In this document: positions 1-8,203 of the stretch, in pieces
Layout: every line of letters starts with the position of its first letter
Position numbering within the stretch: the stretch's first letter is position 1
Source of the DNA: Saccharopolyspora gregorii
Lineage (GTDB): Bacteria; Actinomycetota; Actinomycetes; Mycobacteriales; Pseudonocardiaceae
NCBI RefSeq assembly: GCF_024734405.1
Contig: NZ_CP059556.1
Location: 4,092,001 to 4,156,000, forward strand
Direction: 5' to 3'
Length of the DNA: 64,000 nt
Notes under the pieces: generated by a model
What the model was told of the DNA's origin: nothing
The model's input: only the letters and a program-made list of their open reading frames with translations
The model's database searches: none
Program-made: the position numbers and the translations under genes

Positions 1-1044
1 CAGCGGCGGCACCGCCCAGTCGACGGCGTACTGGGTGATCAGCTGGTCGACCTCGGTGGCGGAGAGCATCTCCTTGAGCCCGCCGCCGGCCCCGAGGATG
101 AGGATGATCGCGCCGACCGGCCCGAGCCCCTTGGCCGCCATCTTCTGCAGCTTCGCCAGCCCGAACCCGGATCGCACGCCGAGCGCGAAGAACGCGAACA
201 CGACGGCGACGAGCAGCGACAGCACCGGGGTGTCGCAGGCTTCGAACACGACGTGCGCCCAGCCGTCCGGCGCGGCCACGGCCGTGCCGAGGGTGCCGAT
301 GAGCATCAGCCCAGCAGGCAGCAGCACGGTGATCAGCGCGAGCACCAGCGACACCGGCCGGCGGAGCTCGTCCTCGGCGGGCCCGGGATCGGGCACCGGG
401 GACTTGTCCAGGTCCGGCGCGGGCCCGAACCAGCGGGACAGCAGCGGGGTGAGCACCGGCCCGCACAGCACCATCACCGGGATCGCGATGAGCAGCCCGT
501 AGAAGATGGTGAGCCCGGTGTTCGCGTCGTAGGCGGCGACCGCCAGCGTCGGCGCCGGGTGCGGGGGCAGCAGCCCGTGCGAGACGTAGAGCCCGGCGGC
601 CATCGGCAGGCCCACGAACAGCAGGTGCGAGCCGGTGCGCTTGGCGACGGCGTACACCAGCGGCACCAGCATCACGAAGCTGACGTCGAACAGGTGCGGC
701 ATGCCGATGAGCAGCGCCGCGGTGGCGATGGCGGCGGGAATCCACTTGACGGGCCGGGCGCCGATGAACGCGGTGGCGATGCGGTCGGCGCCGCCGGAGC
801 CGAGCAGGATGCCGCCGAGGATGGTGCCGAGGCCGATGACGGGCCCGGTGTCGCTGAGCGCGTCGCCGAAGCCGGTCTGGAAGTGCTCGGCGGTCTCACC
901 GGGTGCGATCCCGTTCGCGAAGCCGAGGCCGAGCGCGGCGATCATCAGCGCGAGGAACGGGTGCAGCTTCATCTTGGTGATGAGCAGGATCAGCACCACG
1001 ATCGCGCCCGCCGCGAGCAGCAGCGGGGTCAGTTCGGTGCTCAT
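1..1044 (-). CDS. GntP-family gluconate/acid-sugar:H+ symporter (C-terminus cut by window edge)
   Basis: The reverse strand reads from ATG at 1044 off the left edge as about 348 residues of a hydrophobic polytopic protein. Visible features are an N-terminal helix rich in V, L and I, the segment ITKMKLHPFLALM, the Gly-rich stretch GLGTILGGILLGSGGADRI and a later GAGGGLKEML loop. These are typical of GntP permeases, which import gluconate and related aldonates with protons. Its start overlaps the stop of the upstream DRL gene (ATGA, 1041-1044), so the two are translationally coupled. Next to an acid-sugar kinase and decarboxylase, the substrate is more likely a four-carbon acid sugar than gluconate; that is inference. 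GntP proteins are usually about 450 residues, so roughly 100 are missing here. Confidence 0.9.
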   Translation of the reverse strand, partial: MSTELTPLLLAAGAIVVLILLITKMKLHPFLALMIAALGLGFANGIAPGETAEHFQTGFGDALSDTGPVIGLGTILGGILLGSGGADRIATAFIGARPVKWIPAAIATAALLIGMPHLFDVSFVMLVPLVYAVAKRTGSHLLFVGLPMAAGLYVSHGLLPPHPAPTLAVAAYDANTGLTIFYGLLIAIPVMVLCGPVLTPLLSRWFGPAPDLDKSPVPDPGPAEDELRRPVSLVLALITVLLPAGLMLIGTLGTAVAAPDGWAHVVFEACDTPVLSLLVAVVFAFFALGVRSGFGLAKLQKMAAKGLGPVGAIILILGAGGGLKEMLSATEVDQLITQYAVDWAVPPL

Positions 1045-2417
1045 CTGGTCTCCTCGCCCTGCTGCCAGGCCTCGACGAGGGCGGGGTCCGGGTTCGCCAG
1101 GTCGGACAGGGCGATCAGCTCGCCCGCGGCGACGTCGCGGCGCAGCGTCGCATGCGCGGCGAGGTACAGCGGCGCGACGTCGGCGGGGGCCTCGTCGCCG
1201 CGCAGCAGCACGGCCTGCACGCCGGTGACGTCGTGGTGGTGCCCGCCCATGTCGAGGACGGTGCCCGCGGCGAGGTCCTGCTTCGCGCGCCCGGCGAGCA
1301 CGGCGTGCCTGCGGGGTTCGCGGGTGAGCGCGTCGCGACCGCGGGCGACGAGGTCGAGCAGCGTCGCCGGGGTTTCCACGCCCATCAGGTGGAAGGGCAG
1401 GTAGAGGACGGCGTAGCGGCCGTCGCGGCTGACGACGTGGCCCTTCTCGGCGAGGATCCGCCAGGTCTCGGCGTCGTTGGTGCGCAGCACGACGAACTCG
1501 CCGCCGGCGAAGGAGGCTTCCCCGGGCAGCCGCAGCGCGCTGAACACGTCCACGGCGCCGGGTTCGCGCAGCACCCCGCCGTCCTCGCGCAGCGCGTAGA
1601 CGTCGGCGAGTTCGGCGATCCGCGCGACCGGGTAGTGCAGCCGTTCCACGTCGGGCCGGAAGCCGGTGCCGTTGGCGACGACCGCCATCTCGCAGTAGTC
1701 GGCGGTGGCGCCGGTGGGCAGCGCGGCGACGGCCTCGGCGCGGGCGGCGAGGGTGGCGCGCACGTCGTCGCCGAGGGTGAGCAGCTCGCCGAGCTCGGGC
1801 GCGTCGACGGTGCGGTCGAGCTGGGTGACGGTCCCGCGTTCGGGGTCGTGGACGAGGTCGTACTCGGTGGACTTGCCGATGGCGACGACGTCCATGCCGA
1901 GCAGCCGCGCCCGGTCCAGCAGCTTGAGCAGGTTGCCGGGCTGGTCGCCCTCGGCGGGCAGGTAGGCGACGTCGTTGGCCGCGGCGATCCGGGCCAGGTG
2001 CAGCCCGGCGACGGAGTCGACCTCCTTGCTGACCATGGCGACGTGCCTGCCGAGTTCGAGCGCGGTGCGCGCCATCGCGTAGCCGTGGGCGGGGCTGCCG
2101 GTGGCTTCGACGAGCACGTCCCAGGCGCCCGCGCCGATGAGTTCGTGGTCGGCGACGAGCGCGATGTTCCCGTCCGCGGTGGCGGCGGCGGTCTCCGCGG
2201 CGTCGGCGCAGGTGCGCAGGCGCGCTTCGGGATACCCGAGTTCGAGGCACAGCGCGCGCAGCCTGGGGACGTCGACGTCGCAGAGCACGGCGGGTTCGAG
2301 CGCGGGGATCAGCCTGGTCTGCGCCAGCAGGGTGCGGGCGAAGCCGCCCGCCGCGCCGGAAAGCGCGTACCCGACGGGCCGTTCGCCGGTGCCCGGTGGG
2401 CGTGGCTGCTCGTTCAT
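1041..2417 (-). CDS. DXR-like (DRL) NAD(P)-dependent oxidoreductase with C-terminal SAF-like domain
   Basis: 458 residues. The N-terminus is a Rossmann-type fold (YALSGAAGGFARTLL near residues 17-31), the middle carries MVSKEVDS, LPAEGDQPG and ADYCEMAVVANGTG, and the end is an SAF-like domain (AKQDLAAGTVLDMGG and ATLRRDVAAGELI). The arrangement resembles the family called homoserine-dehydrogenase-like/SAF. Its characterised member, Brucella DRL, performs the DXR reductoisomerase reaction. Here the context is acid-sugar catabolism: it shares a divergent promoter with a DUF1537 kinase and is coupled to a GntP permease. I infer that it oxidises, or oxidises and rearranges, an imported tetronate-like acid to the 3-oxo acid that the kinase then phosphorylates. 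The ATG at 2417 has an AGGAGA-type ribosome site just upstream. Confidence 0.8.
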   Translation of the reverse strand: MNEQPRPPGTGERPVGYALSGAAGGFARTLLAQTRLIPALEPAVLCDVDVPRLRALCLELGYPEARLRTCADAAETAAATADGNIALVADHELIGAGAWDVLVEATGSPAHGYAMARTALELGRHVAMVSKEVDSVAGLHLARIAAANDVAYLPAEGDQPGNLLKLLDRARLLGMDVVAIGKSTEYDLVHDPERGTVTQLDRTVDAPELGELLTLGDDVRATLAARAEAVAALPTGATADYCEMAVVANGTGFRPDVERLHYPVARIAELADVYALREDGGVLREPGAVDVFSALRLPGEASFAGGEFVVLRTNDAETWRILAEKGHVVSRDGRYAVLYLPFHLMGVETPATLLDLVARGRDALTREPRRHAVLAGRAKQDLAAGTVLDMGGHHHDVTGVQAVLLRGDEAPADVAPLYLAAHATLRRDVAAGELIALSDLANPDPALVEAWQQGEETR

Positions 2418-2494
2418 GGGTCTCCTCGTTGAGTCCTCGCGCCGCGATAGCTCGGGGAGCCGCGCGTCGCGACGGCCGATCGGGTGGAACCGGG

Positions 2495-2562
2495 ATCACA
2501 CTGGTTCACAGAAGATATTCACTGATTCACACCAGAGTCAAGCGTGCTAACATATTTTCACG
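2495..2562. promoter_or_regulatory. Divergent promoter with repeated TTCACA-like half-sites
   Basis: The 246 bp between the DRL gene and the kinase are AT-richer than their surroundings. On the minus strand TTGACT (2541-2536) and TATCTT (2517-2512), 18 bp apart, form a good promoter for the DRL-gntP operon. On the plus strand TTCACA (2526-2531) and TAACAT (2548-2553), 16 bp apart, can serve the kinase. Half-sites TTCACA (2505-2510), TTCACT (2518-2523), TTCACA (2526-2531) and TTCACG (2557-2562) repeat through the overlap, so one regulator probably controls both directions. No regulator gene for it is in view. Confidence 0.55.
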
Positions 2563-2663
2563 GCCACGGTGCGGTTCGCCCACGACTCCCGATCCGGGCG
2601 ATCCCCCGGCCGTCCTCAGACCCCGTCCGCGCGCGCCGTGGACCCGCCCGCCAGGGAGGACGC

Positions 2664-3920
2664 ATGCCGCTGCTCGGCGCGATCGCCGACGACTTCACCG
2701 GGGCGACCGACCTCGCGACGATGCTCGTCTCCCGCGGCTTCCGCACCGCCGTGGTGATCGGCACCGCGGCGCCTGCCGAACCGCTCGACGAACTGGACGC
2801 GGTGGTGGTGGCGCTGAAGTCCCGCACCGCGCCGGTCGAGGAGGCCGTGCGGGACTCGCTCGCCGCGGTGCGCTCGCTGCGCGCCGCCGGCTGCGAGCGG
2901 ATCTACCTCAAGTACTGCTCCACGTTCGATTCCACGCCCGAGGGCAACATCGGGCCGGTGGTGGACGCGGTGCTCGACGAGCTCGACGTGCCGGGAGCGG
3001 TGGTGGTGCCGTCGTTCCCCGCGACCGGCCGCACCGTGCACCGCGGGCACCTGTTCGTCGGCGACCAGCCGCTGGCGGAGAGCCCGATGCGCGACCACCC
3101 GCTGACCCCGATGCGGGACTCGAACCTGCTGCGGCTGCTGGCCCCGCAGACCCGCCGGCCGGTGCGGCTGGTCGGGCACGACGTGGTGCGCGCCGGGGCC
3201 GAGTCGGTGCGCGCGAGCCTGGCCGAGCACGGCGACGCGCTGGTGGTGGTCGATGCCGCCGCGGACGAGGACCTCGCGGTGATCGCGGCGGCCACCGCGG
3301 ACGCGCCGGTGCTCACCGGTGGCGCGGGGCTCGCGCTCGGCCTCACCGGTCCGCACCCGGGACGGGCCCGCGCGGGATCGGCCGGCGCCGGCCCGGCGGT
3401 GGTGCTGGCGGGCAGCGCATCGGCCGCGACCCGCTCGCAGGTGACGCACGCGAAAACCCTGCTGCCGCACCGGAAGCTGGACCTCGCCGCGCTGCGCGCG
3501 GACTTCGACGGTGCCGTTGCCGAGCTCGTCGAGTTCGTCCGCGCGCGCTGGGCGGCGGACCCGGCGCTGCCGCCGCTGCTCTACGCGGTCGGCGTCGGCG
3601 ACGAGGTCGAACCGGCGCGGGACGACGACGCCGAGCCCGCCGGGGCGCTGCTGGAGCGGGCGTTGGCGCGCTGCGCCGCCGACCTGGTCGCGCACGGCGC
3701 GCGGCGGCTGCTCGTCGCGGGCGGCGAGACCTCCGGCGCGGTGGTCCTCGCGCTCGGCGCCACCACCCTGCACGTCGGCGCGCAGATCGCGCCCGGCGTG
3801 CCCTGGTGCCGCACTGAGTCCGATGTGGACGGAGAGTCCAGGCCGGTGGACGTGGCGCTGAAATCGGGGAACTTCGGAGGGGTCGACATCTTCACCACCG
3901 CATGGGACGTGCTGTCATGA
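2664..3920 (+). CDS. otnK: Four-carbon acid sugar kinase, DUF1537 family (3-oxo-tetronate 4-kinase type)
   Basis: 418 residues, the usual family length. The N-terminal domain carries GAIADDFTGATDLATML (residues 5-21) and the C-terminal nucleotide-binding domain carries VLAGSASAATRSQV and VAGGETSGAVV. DUF1537 enzymes phosphorylate 3-oxo-tetronates and related acid sugars. I chose ATG 2664 because AGGGAGGA lies just before it; longer in-frame starts lack a site and run into the promoter. The stop overlaps the ATG of the decarboxylase gene (ATGA, 3917-3920). Kinase plus class II aldolase homologue is the OtnK-OtnC pair, which ends in dihydroxyacetone phosphate. The exact substrate (threonate, erythronate or another acid) cannot be read from sequence. 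Confidence 0.88.
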   Translation: MPLLGAIADDFTGATDLATMLVSRGFRTAVVIGTAAPAEPLDELDAVVVALKSRTAPVEEAVRDSLAAVRSLRAAGCERIYLKYCSTFDSTPEGNIGPVVDAVLDELDVPGAVVVPSFPATGRTVHRGHLFVGDQPLAESPMRDHPLTPMRDSNLLRLLAPQTRRPVRLVGHDVVRAGAESVRASLAEHGDALVVVDAAADEDLAVIAAATADAPVLTGGAGLALGLTGPHPGRARAGSAGAGPAVVLAGSASAATRSQVTHAKTLLPHRKLDLAALRADFDGAVAELVEFVRARWAADPALPPLLYAVGVGDEVEPARDDDAEPAGALLERALARCAADLVAHGARRLLVAGGETSGAVVLALGATTLHVGAQIAPGVPWCRTESDVDGESRPVDVALKSGNFGGVDIFTTAWDVLS

Positions 3921-4555
3921 GCGACGCCCGAGCAGAACTGGCCGCCGCGGGCGCGAAGCTCGCCGCGCTCGGCCTGAGCCCCGGCTCCTCCGGCAACCTC
4001 AGCGTCCGCGAGGGCGACCGGATGCTGATCACGCCGACGGGCGCGGACCTCGGCGACCTCGACCCGGCGGCGCTCGCCGAGCTGTCCCTCGACGGCGAGC
4101 ACCTCGGCGGGCCGCGGCCGTCGAAGGAGTTCCCGCTGCACGGCGCCTTCTACCGCCGCGACCCGGCCACCACCGCGGTGGTGCACTTGCACTCCCGGCA
4201 CGCTTCCGCGGTGTCCTGCCTGCAGCCGTGGTCCGAGCGCAGCGCGATCCCGCCGCTAACCCCGTACTTCGTGATGCGCGTCGGCCAGGCCCCGCTCGTC
4301 CCGTACGCCGCACCGGGCGATCCGGCGCAGGCCGGTGCGCTCGCGGCGCTGGACTTCGAGTTCCGCGCCGCGCTGCTGCAGAACCACGGCCCGATCACCG
4401 CGGGCACCTCGCTGGCGGCGGCGGTGGACGCGGCGGTGGAGATCGAGGAGGTCGCAGCCCTGCTGCTCGGCCTCGGCCAGCACCGCCCGCGCCTGCTCGA
4501 ACCCGCCGAGATCCACGAGCTCACCGCGAAGTACGGCACTCCGTGGGATGCCTGA
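3917..4555 (+). CDS. otnC: Class II aldolase/adducin-family 3-oxo-tetronate 4-phosphate decarboxylase
   Basis: 212 residues, full length for the family. Landmarks are SSGNLSVR (about residues 24-31), the phosphate-binding and catalytic region TPTGADLGDL, a zinc-binding HLHSRHAS and a later LLQNHGPITAG. The upstream kinase product, a 3-oxo-tetronate 4-phosphate, would be decarboxylated to dihydroxyacetone phosphate. The ATG overlaps the kinase stop, so the two are translationally coupled. Class II aldolases with the same fold also act on fuculose or ribulose phosphates; the partnership with a DUF1537 kinase is the reason for this call. Confidence 0.85.
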   Translation: MSDARAELAAAGAKLAALGLSPGSSGNLSVREGDRMLITPTGADLGDLDPAALAELSLDGEHLGGPRPSKEFPLHGAFYRRDPATTAVVHLHSRHASAVSCLQPWSERSAIPPLTPYFVMRVGQAPLVPYAAPGDPAQAGALAALDFEFRAALLQNHGPITAGTSLAAAVDAAVEIEEVAALLLGLGQHRPRLLEPAEIHELTAKYGTPWDA

Positions 4556-4825
4556 GCGAGCACGCAACGGCCCCGCGCGATCACGCATCGGAGTCGGCCC
4601 GGTGTGCCCGGAACGCCCCGGACCGGATCGCGAAGAGGATCACCGGAGCGAAACCCGGCACGTGGTACTCTTCCGCGCAAGTCGGTCGCACACCGTCGAA
4701 AACGGGTGTGCGGACCCCTGGACCCCGCCGGACGCACTCGCGGCGGACCGGAACGCGGGCGAACCGGATCGGACCGGTCGGCCACGACGGAGCGTGACGG
4801 TCGGCGGTCCCGCCGTGGAGGTGCG
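4556..4825. other. Intergenic region with 8-bp inverted repeat
   Basis: No convincing gene. A perfect inverted repeat, CGCACACC (4687-4694) and GGTGTGCG (4705-4712) with a 10-base loop, lies about 115 bp before the start of the broken XRE gene. It could be an operator or a short mRNA hairpin. GGAGGTGCG stands directly before the ATG at 4826. Confidence 0.4.
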
Positions 4826-5283
4826 ATGAACCCGGAACCCGGCTCGGCGGAGCAGCCGCCGCGGACGCTCGCCGACAAGCTGGTGTACCTGATCGACGTG
4901 TACGCCCAGCAGAACGCCGCCCCGGGCAGCAGGCGCAGTGGCCGACCTTCGAACGCCTCGCCGCGGAGATCAGCGCCGGCACCGGGAAATCCATCTCGCA
5001 CGGCTACCTGCACCAGCTCTGCCGCGGCCAGCGGGACAACCCGACCCTGCACCACCTCCAGGCGCTCGCCGAGTTCTTCCGGGTGCCCGTCGCCTTCTTC
5101 ACCGACAACGAGGCGACCCGGGAGATCGTGGCGCAGTACGAACTGGTCCTGGCCATGCGCAACAGCCGCATCCGGGAGATCTGCACCTACGCGCCGCTGC
5201 TCGACTGGGAAGGGCTGGACGCGGTCACCGCGCTGGTGAAGGATCTGGCGGGCGGGGTGAAGCGGCCGGAGGCCGAGAGCTGA
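4826..5283 (+). pseudogene. XRE-family helix-turn-helix regulator, interrupted by a -1 frameshift
   Basis: The ATG at 4826 (ribosome site GGAGGTG) opens a frame giving TLADKLVYLIDVYAQQNAA and then nonsense. From 4921 another frame continues without a break: PGQQAQWPTFERLAAEI, then the HTH segment SISHGYLHQLCRGQRDNP, then ALAEFFRVPVAFF and a C-terminal helix region ending at 5283. Adding one C to the CCCC run at 4920-4923 restores a single protein of about 153 residues. That is the size of the actinobacterial XRE regulators that carry such an LADKL N-terminus. The homopolymer position allows either a sequencing error or a true inactivating mutation. The intact C-terminal reading frame suggests the change is recent or artefactual. 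Confidence 0.7.
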
Positions 5284-5295
5284 TCGCTCCGGCGA

Positions 5296-6105
5296 TCAGC
5301 CGGCGGCGGCGATGAACCGCGCCATCCGCTCGCGCACCCCGTCGTCGGATCCCAGCCACACCGCGACCGAATCGGCCCCGGCCGCGGCGTAGGCGTGCAC
5401 GTCGGCCACGACGGCCGCCAGCTCCGCGCCACCGCCGAGCCACGACGTCCGCACCGAGACCCGGACCGGCCGCACCGCGTTCGCCCGCAACCGATCGACA
5501 CGCGCGGCGAACGTGGCGGGTTCCGGAGCGATGGGCTGCCACCCGTCGCCCGAGCGGGCCGCGCGGCGCAGCGCCCGCTCCCCCGAACCACCCACCACGA
5601 TCGGCACCGGGGTGCCGGGCTTCGGTTCGAAGACCCCGGTGTCGTAGTGGAAGTGGGTGCCGTGGAACGGGCCGGAACCGCCGAGCAGGTGCCGGATCAG
5701 GTCGATGGCCTCGTCGGCGCGCGCCCCGCGGTCGGCGAAGCCGGCCCCCACCGCGGCGAATTCCGCCCGGTCCCAGCCGATGCCGACGCCGAGGGTGAAG
5801 CGGCCGCCGGAGATCCGCTCCAGCGTGGCCGCCTGCTTGGCGACGACGAACGGGCTGCGCATCGGCAGCACCAGCACCGAGGTGCCCAGCCGGATCGTCC
5901 GGGTGCGCACCGCGATGGCGGCCAGGGCGACCAGCGGATCGTAGATCCCGCCGTAGCTGCCGGGTGCGTAGCGCGACGGCGGCAGCAGGTGGTCCGGCAA
6001 CCACACCGCCCCGTATCCGAGCCGCTCAGCCGCCACCGCGAGATCGCCCAGCTCCGTGAACGGCAGCTCCGGCGATTCCGCGGGCAGCACCAGTTGCAGG
6101 TCCAC
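5296..6105 (-). CDS. LLM-class (bacterial luciferase-like) F420-dependent oxidoreductase
   Basis: 269 residues, TIM-barrel luciferase-like family. Landmarks are AAERLGYGAVWLPDHLL, RLGTSVLVLPMRSP, ERISGGRFTLGVGIGWDRAEF and PIVVGGSGERALRRAAR. The group uses coenzyme F420 or FMN and works in the cytoplasm on diverse substrates. A GTG start with GGAGGAGGTG before it was chosen. It is the last gene of the minus-strand run that begins with the EEVS-like cyclase, 53 bp after the MFS exporter. It may therefore reduce or oxidise an intermediate of that pathway, but it could also be an independent gene. Confidence 0.85.
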   Translation of the reverse strand: MDLQLVLPAESPELPFTELGDLAVAAERLGYGAVWLPDHLLPPSRYAPGSYGGIYDPLVALAAIAVRTRTIRLGTSVLVLPMRSPFVVAKQAATLERISGGRFTLGVGIGWDRAEFAAVGAGFADRGARADEAIDLIRHLLGGSGPFHGTHFHYDTGVFEPKPGTPVPIVVGGSGERALRRAARSGDGWQPIAPEPATFAARVDRLRANAVRPVRVSVRTSWLGGGAELAAVVADVHAYAAAGADSVAVWLGSDDGVRERMARFIAAAG

Positions 6106-6158
6106 CCGTCACCTCCTCCGCTCGGGTGCGGCCGGGGTCCGCCGACCCCGGCCGCCGG

Positions 6159-7352
6159 TCACACCGCTGATTCCACCGCGACCCGGTCACCGCCGCTCGA
6201 CCGGTTCCGCCACCAGTGCGAGGCGACGGCCAGCAGCAGCGCGAGCCCGCACACCGCGGCGGAGGTCAGCGGCACCGCCCCGGTCCCCCAGCCGAGGTCG
6301 AGCACCTGCCCGCCGAGCCAGGCGCCGAACCCGTTGCCCAGGTTGAACGCGGACACGTTCACCGACAACGCGAGGGTCGGCGCGGCGATCGCGATGCGCT
6401 GGATGTGCGCCTGCAGGCTCGGGATGATGGAGAAGCCCGAAGCACCGAACAGGAACAGCGCCGCCACCGCCAGCGCCGGGACCGGACCGCAGAGCCAGAA
6501 CACCAGGCACACCGCGGTGAGCACGGCCAGCACGGCGAGCACCGCCCGGCCCACGTCCCCGTCGGCGAGCTTGCCACCGGCGAAGTTCCCGACCACCGAG
6601 CCGACGCCGAACACCACCAGCAGCACCGAGATCGACGCGGGCGCGAACCCGCTGACCTCCTGCAAGATCGGCACCAGGTAGGTGGAAGTGGTGAACACCG
6701 CGCCCTGGGCGAGCACCGTGACCACCACCGCCACCGCCAGCACCGGACTGCGCAGTGCCGCGACCTCCTGGCGCAGCCGTTCGCGCCCGGTGGCCGCCCG
6801 CTGCTGCGCGGGCGGCCGCATGAACAGCGCGATCAGCACGATGGTCAGCCCCGCCACCAGCGCGATGGCGACGAAGGTGAACCGCCAGCCGAACCGCTGC
6901 CCGACGAACGTGCCCAGCGGGGAGCCGAGCGCGTTCGCCAGGTTGAACCCGAGCGCGATCTTCGCCATCGCCGAACCCTGCTTGTCCGGCGCGGAGATCG
7001 CGGCGGCCAGCGAGAACGCGACCGCCACGAAGGTTCCGTGGCTCATCGCGGTGAACACCCGCGCCGCCATCAGCACGCCGTAGTCCGGCGCCACCACCGC
7101 GGCGGCGTTGCCCGCGGTGAACACGGCCATCAGCACGAGCACCAGCGCCTTGCGCGGCACCTTCGTGGTCAGCAGCGTGACCGCGGGCCCGATCACCGTC
7201 ACGCCGAGGGCGTATCCGGTGACCAGCAGACCCGCCGAGGGCACGCTGACCGCCAGGTCCGCCGCCACGTTCGGCAGCAGTCCGGAGATCGCGACTTCGG
7301 CGGTGCCGACGCAGAACACGCCGAGCATGAGTGCGAACACGGGAATGGGCAT
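6159..7352 (-). CDS. MFS transporter, DHA1-type exporter
   Basis: 397 residues with twelve expected membrane helices. The N-terminus VFCVGTAEVAISGLLPNVAADL, shown here split by its first and last helical residues, and the motif FAGGKLADGDVG are typical of the DHA1 sugar-efflux/chloramphenicol-resistance branch. This branch exports small molecules with proton antiport. It lies 30 bp after the alpha/beta hydrolase gene at the distal end of the cyclitol operon. Export of, or self-resistance to, the product is the natural reading. The substrate itself is not evident. Confidence 0.85.
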   Translation of the reverse strand: MPIPVFALMLGVFCVGTAEVAISGLLPNVAADLAVSVPSAGLLVTGYALGVTVIGPAVTLLTTKVPRKALVLVLMAVFTAGNAAAVVAPDYGVLMAARVFTAMSHGTFVAVAFSLAAAISAPDKQGSAMAKIALGFNLANALGSPLGTFVGQRFGWRFTFVAIALVAGLTIVLIALFMRPPAQQRAATGRERLRQEVAALRSPVLAVAVVVTVLAQGAVFTTSTYLVPILQEVSGFAPASISVLLVVFGVGSVVGNFAGGKLADGDVGRAVLAVLAVLTAVCLVFWLCGPVPALAVAALFLFGASGFSIIPSLQAHIQRIAIAAPTLALSVNVSAFNLGNGFGAWLGGQVLDLGWGTGAVPLTSAAVCGLALLLAVASHWWRNRSSGGDRVAVESAV

Positions 7353-7382
7353 GGGCGAACCTCGCGGAGCGGTGGTCGTCGG

Positions 7383-8168
7383 TCAGTTCTCGGGGTGCAG
7401 GAATCCGCGGACCAGGTCCACCAGCTCGTCCGGCCGTTCCATGACGACCAGGTGCCCGCTGTCGATCTCGGCGTAGGTGCTGCCCTCGATGGACTCGTGC
7501 AGTTCCCGGGAGTGCCCGACGGGCACCAGCTGGTCGTGGGTGCAGCCGACGACCAGCGTGGGCGCCTGGATCTTCGGGGTGAGGTCGCTGATGTCGATGC
7601 CGAGCCCCAGGTCGATCTGCCGGTTGGTGCCGTCCGAGCACTTGGTGCCCGCCACGAACTCGGCCAGCGCCTCCACGCCCATCCGGCTGACGAAGCCGGG
7701 GGTGAACAGCAGCAGCGTGATCAGTCGCGCGTAGGAGGACTCGTCGAGGTCAGCGAGGTCGCGCCACAGCTTGAAGGTGAGCTGGTGGCGCGGATCGGTC
7801 GAGTCCTGCCAGCCGGCGATGAGCACCAGCCGGTGCACCAGTTCGGGGTGCTTGGCGGCCACCCCGGCCGCGACGACGGCGCCGAGCGAGAACCCGCCGA
7901 GGTCCACCGGCTCGCCACCGTTGTCCCGGATGACGGCGGCGACCTGCTCGATCAGCGCGTCGAGGGTGATCGCACCACCGTCGTCCTCGGTGCCACCGCT
8001 GCCCGCGTAGTCCGGGGTGATCACGGTGTGCCGGTCGGTGAACCGGTCCACCAGGTGGCCGAAGTTGGCGACCGAATCGGCTCCGGTCCCGTGCACCAGG
8101 ACGAGTCCTGGCCCCGCGCCGTGCGTCGTGTAGTGCACCACCGCGCCGGGGATCGAAACTGTGCTCAC
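7383..8168 (-). CDS. Alpha/beta hydrolase
   Basis: 261 residues. Landmarks are the oxyanion region LVLVHGTGADS, the nucleophile elbow GGFSLGA (Ser), a distal acid near GCTHDQLVP and the catalytic His in DSGHLVVMERPDE. This completes a Ser-Asp-His triad. I use GTG 8168, with AAAGGAGAA upstream although the spacing is long. Further upstream the frame runs into the neighbouring dehydrogenase. In the cyclitol operon it could remove or transfer an acyl group, opposite to the membrane acyltransferase, but its substrate is unknown. Confidence 0.85.
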   Translation of the reverse strand: MSTVSIPGAVVHYTTHGAGPGLVLVHGTGADSVANFGHLVDRFTDRHTVITPDYAGSGGTEDDGGAITLDALIEQVAAVIRDNGGEPVDLGGFSLGAVVAAGVAAKHPELVHRLVLIAGWQDSTDPRHQLTFKLWRDLADLDESSYARLITLLLFTPGFVSRMGVEALAEFVAGTKCSDGTNRQIDLGLGIDISDLTPKIQAPTLVVGCTHDQLVPVGHSRELHESIEGSTYAEIDSGHLVVMERPDELVDLVRGFLHPEN

Positions 8169-8203
8169 GATGAGTTCACTTCTCCTTTCTCGTCCGGTCA
8201 CCG

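Noticed and set aside
1152-2432. Long open frames antisense to real genes, here opposite the DRL gene and in many other places
   Set aside because: High GC creates long stop-free frames. They are low-complexity, Arg/Gly/His-rich and match no family.
2544-2663. Longer N-terminus for the DUF1537 kinase
   Set aside because: The extension covers the promoter half-sites, has no family similarity and no ribosome site; ATG 2664 has AGGGAGGA.
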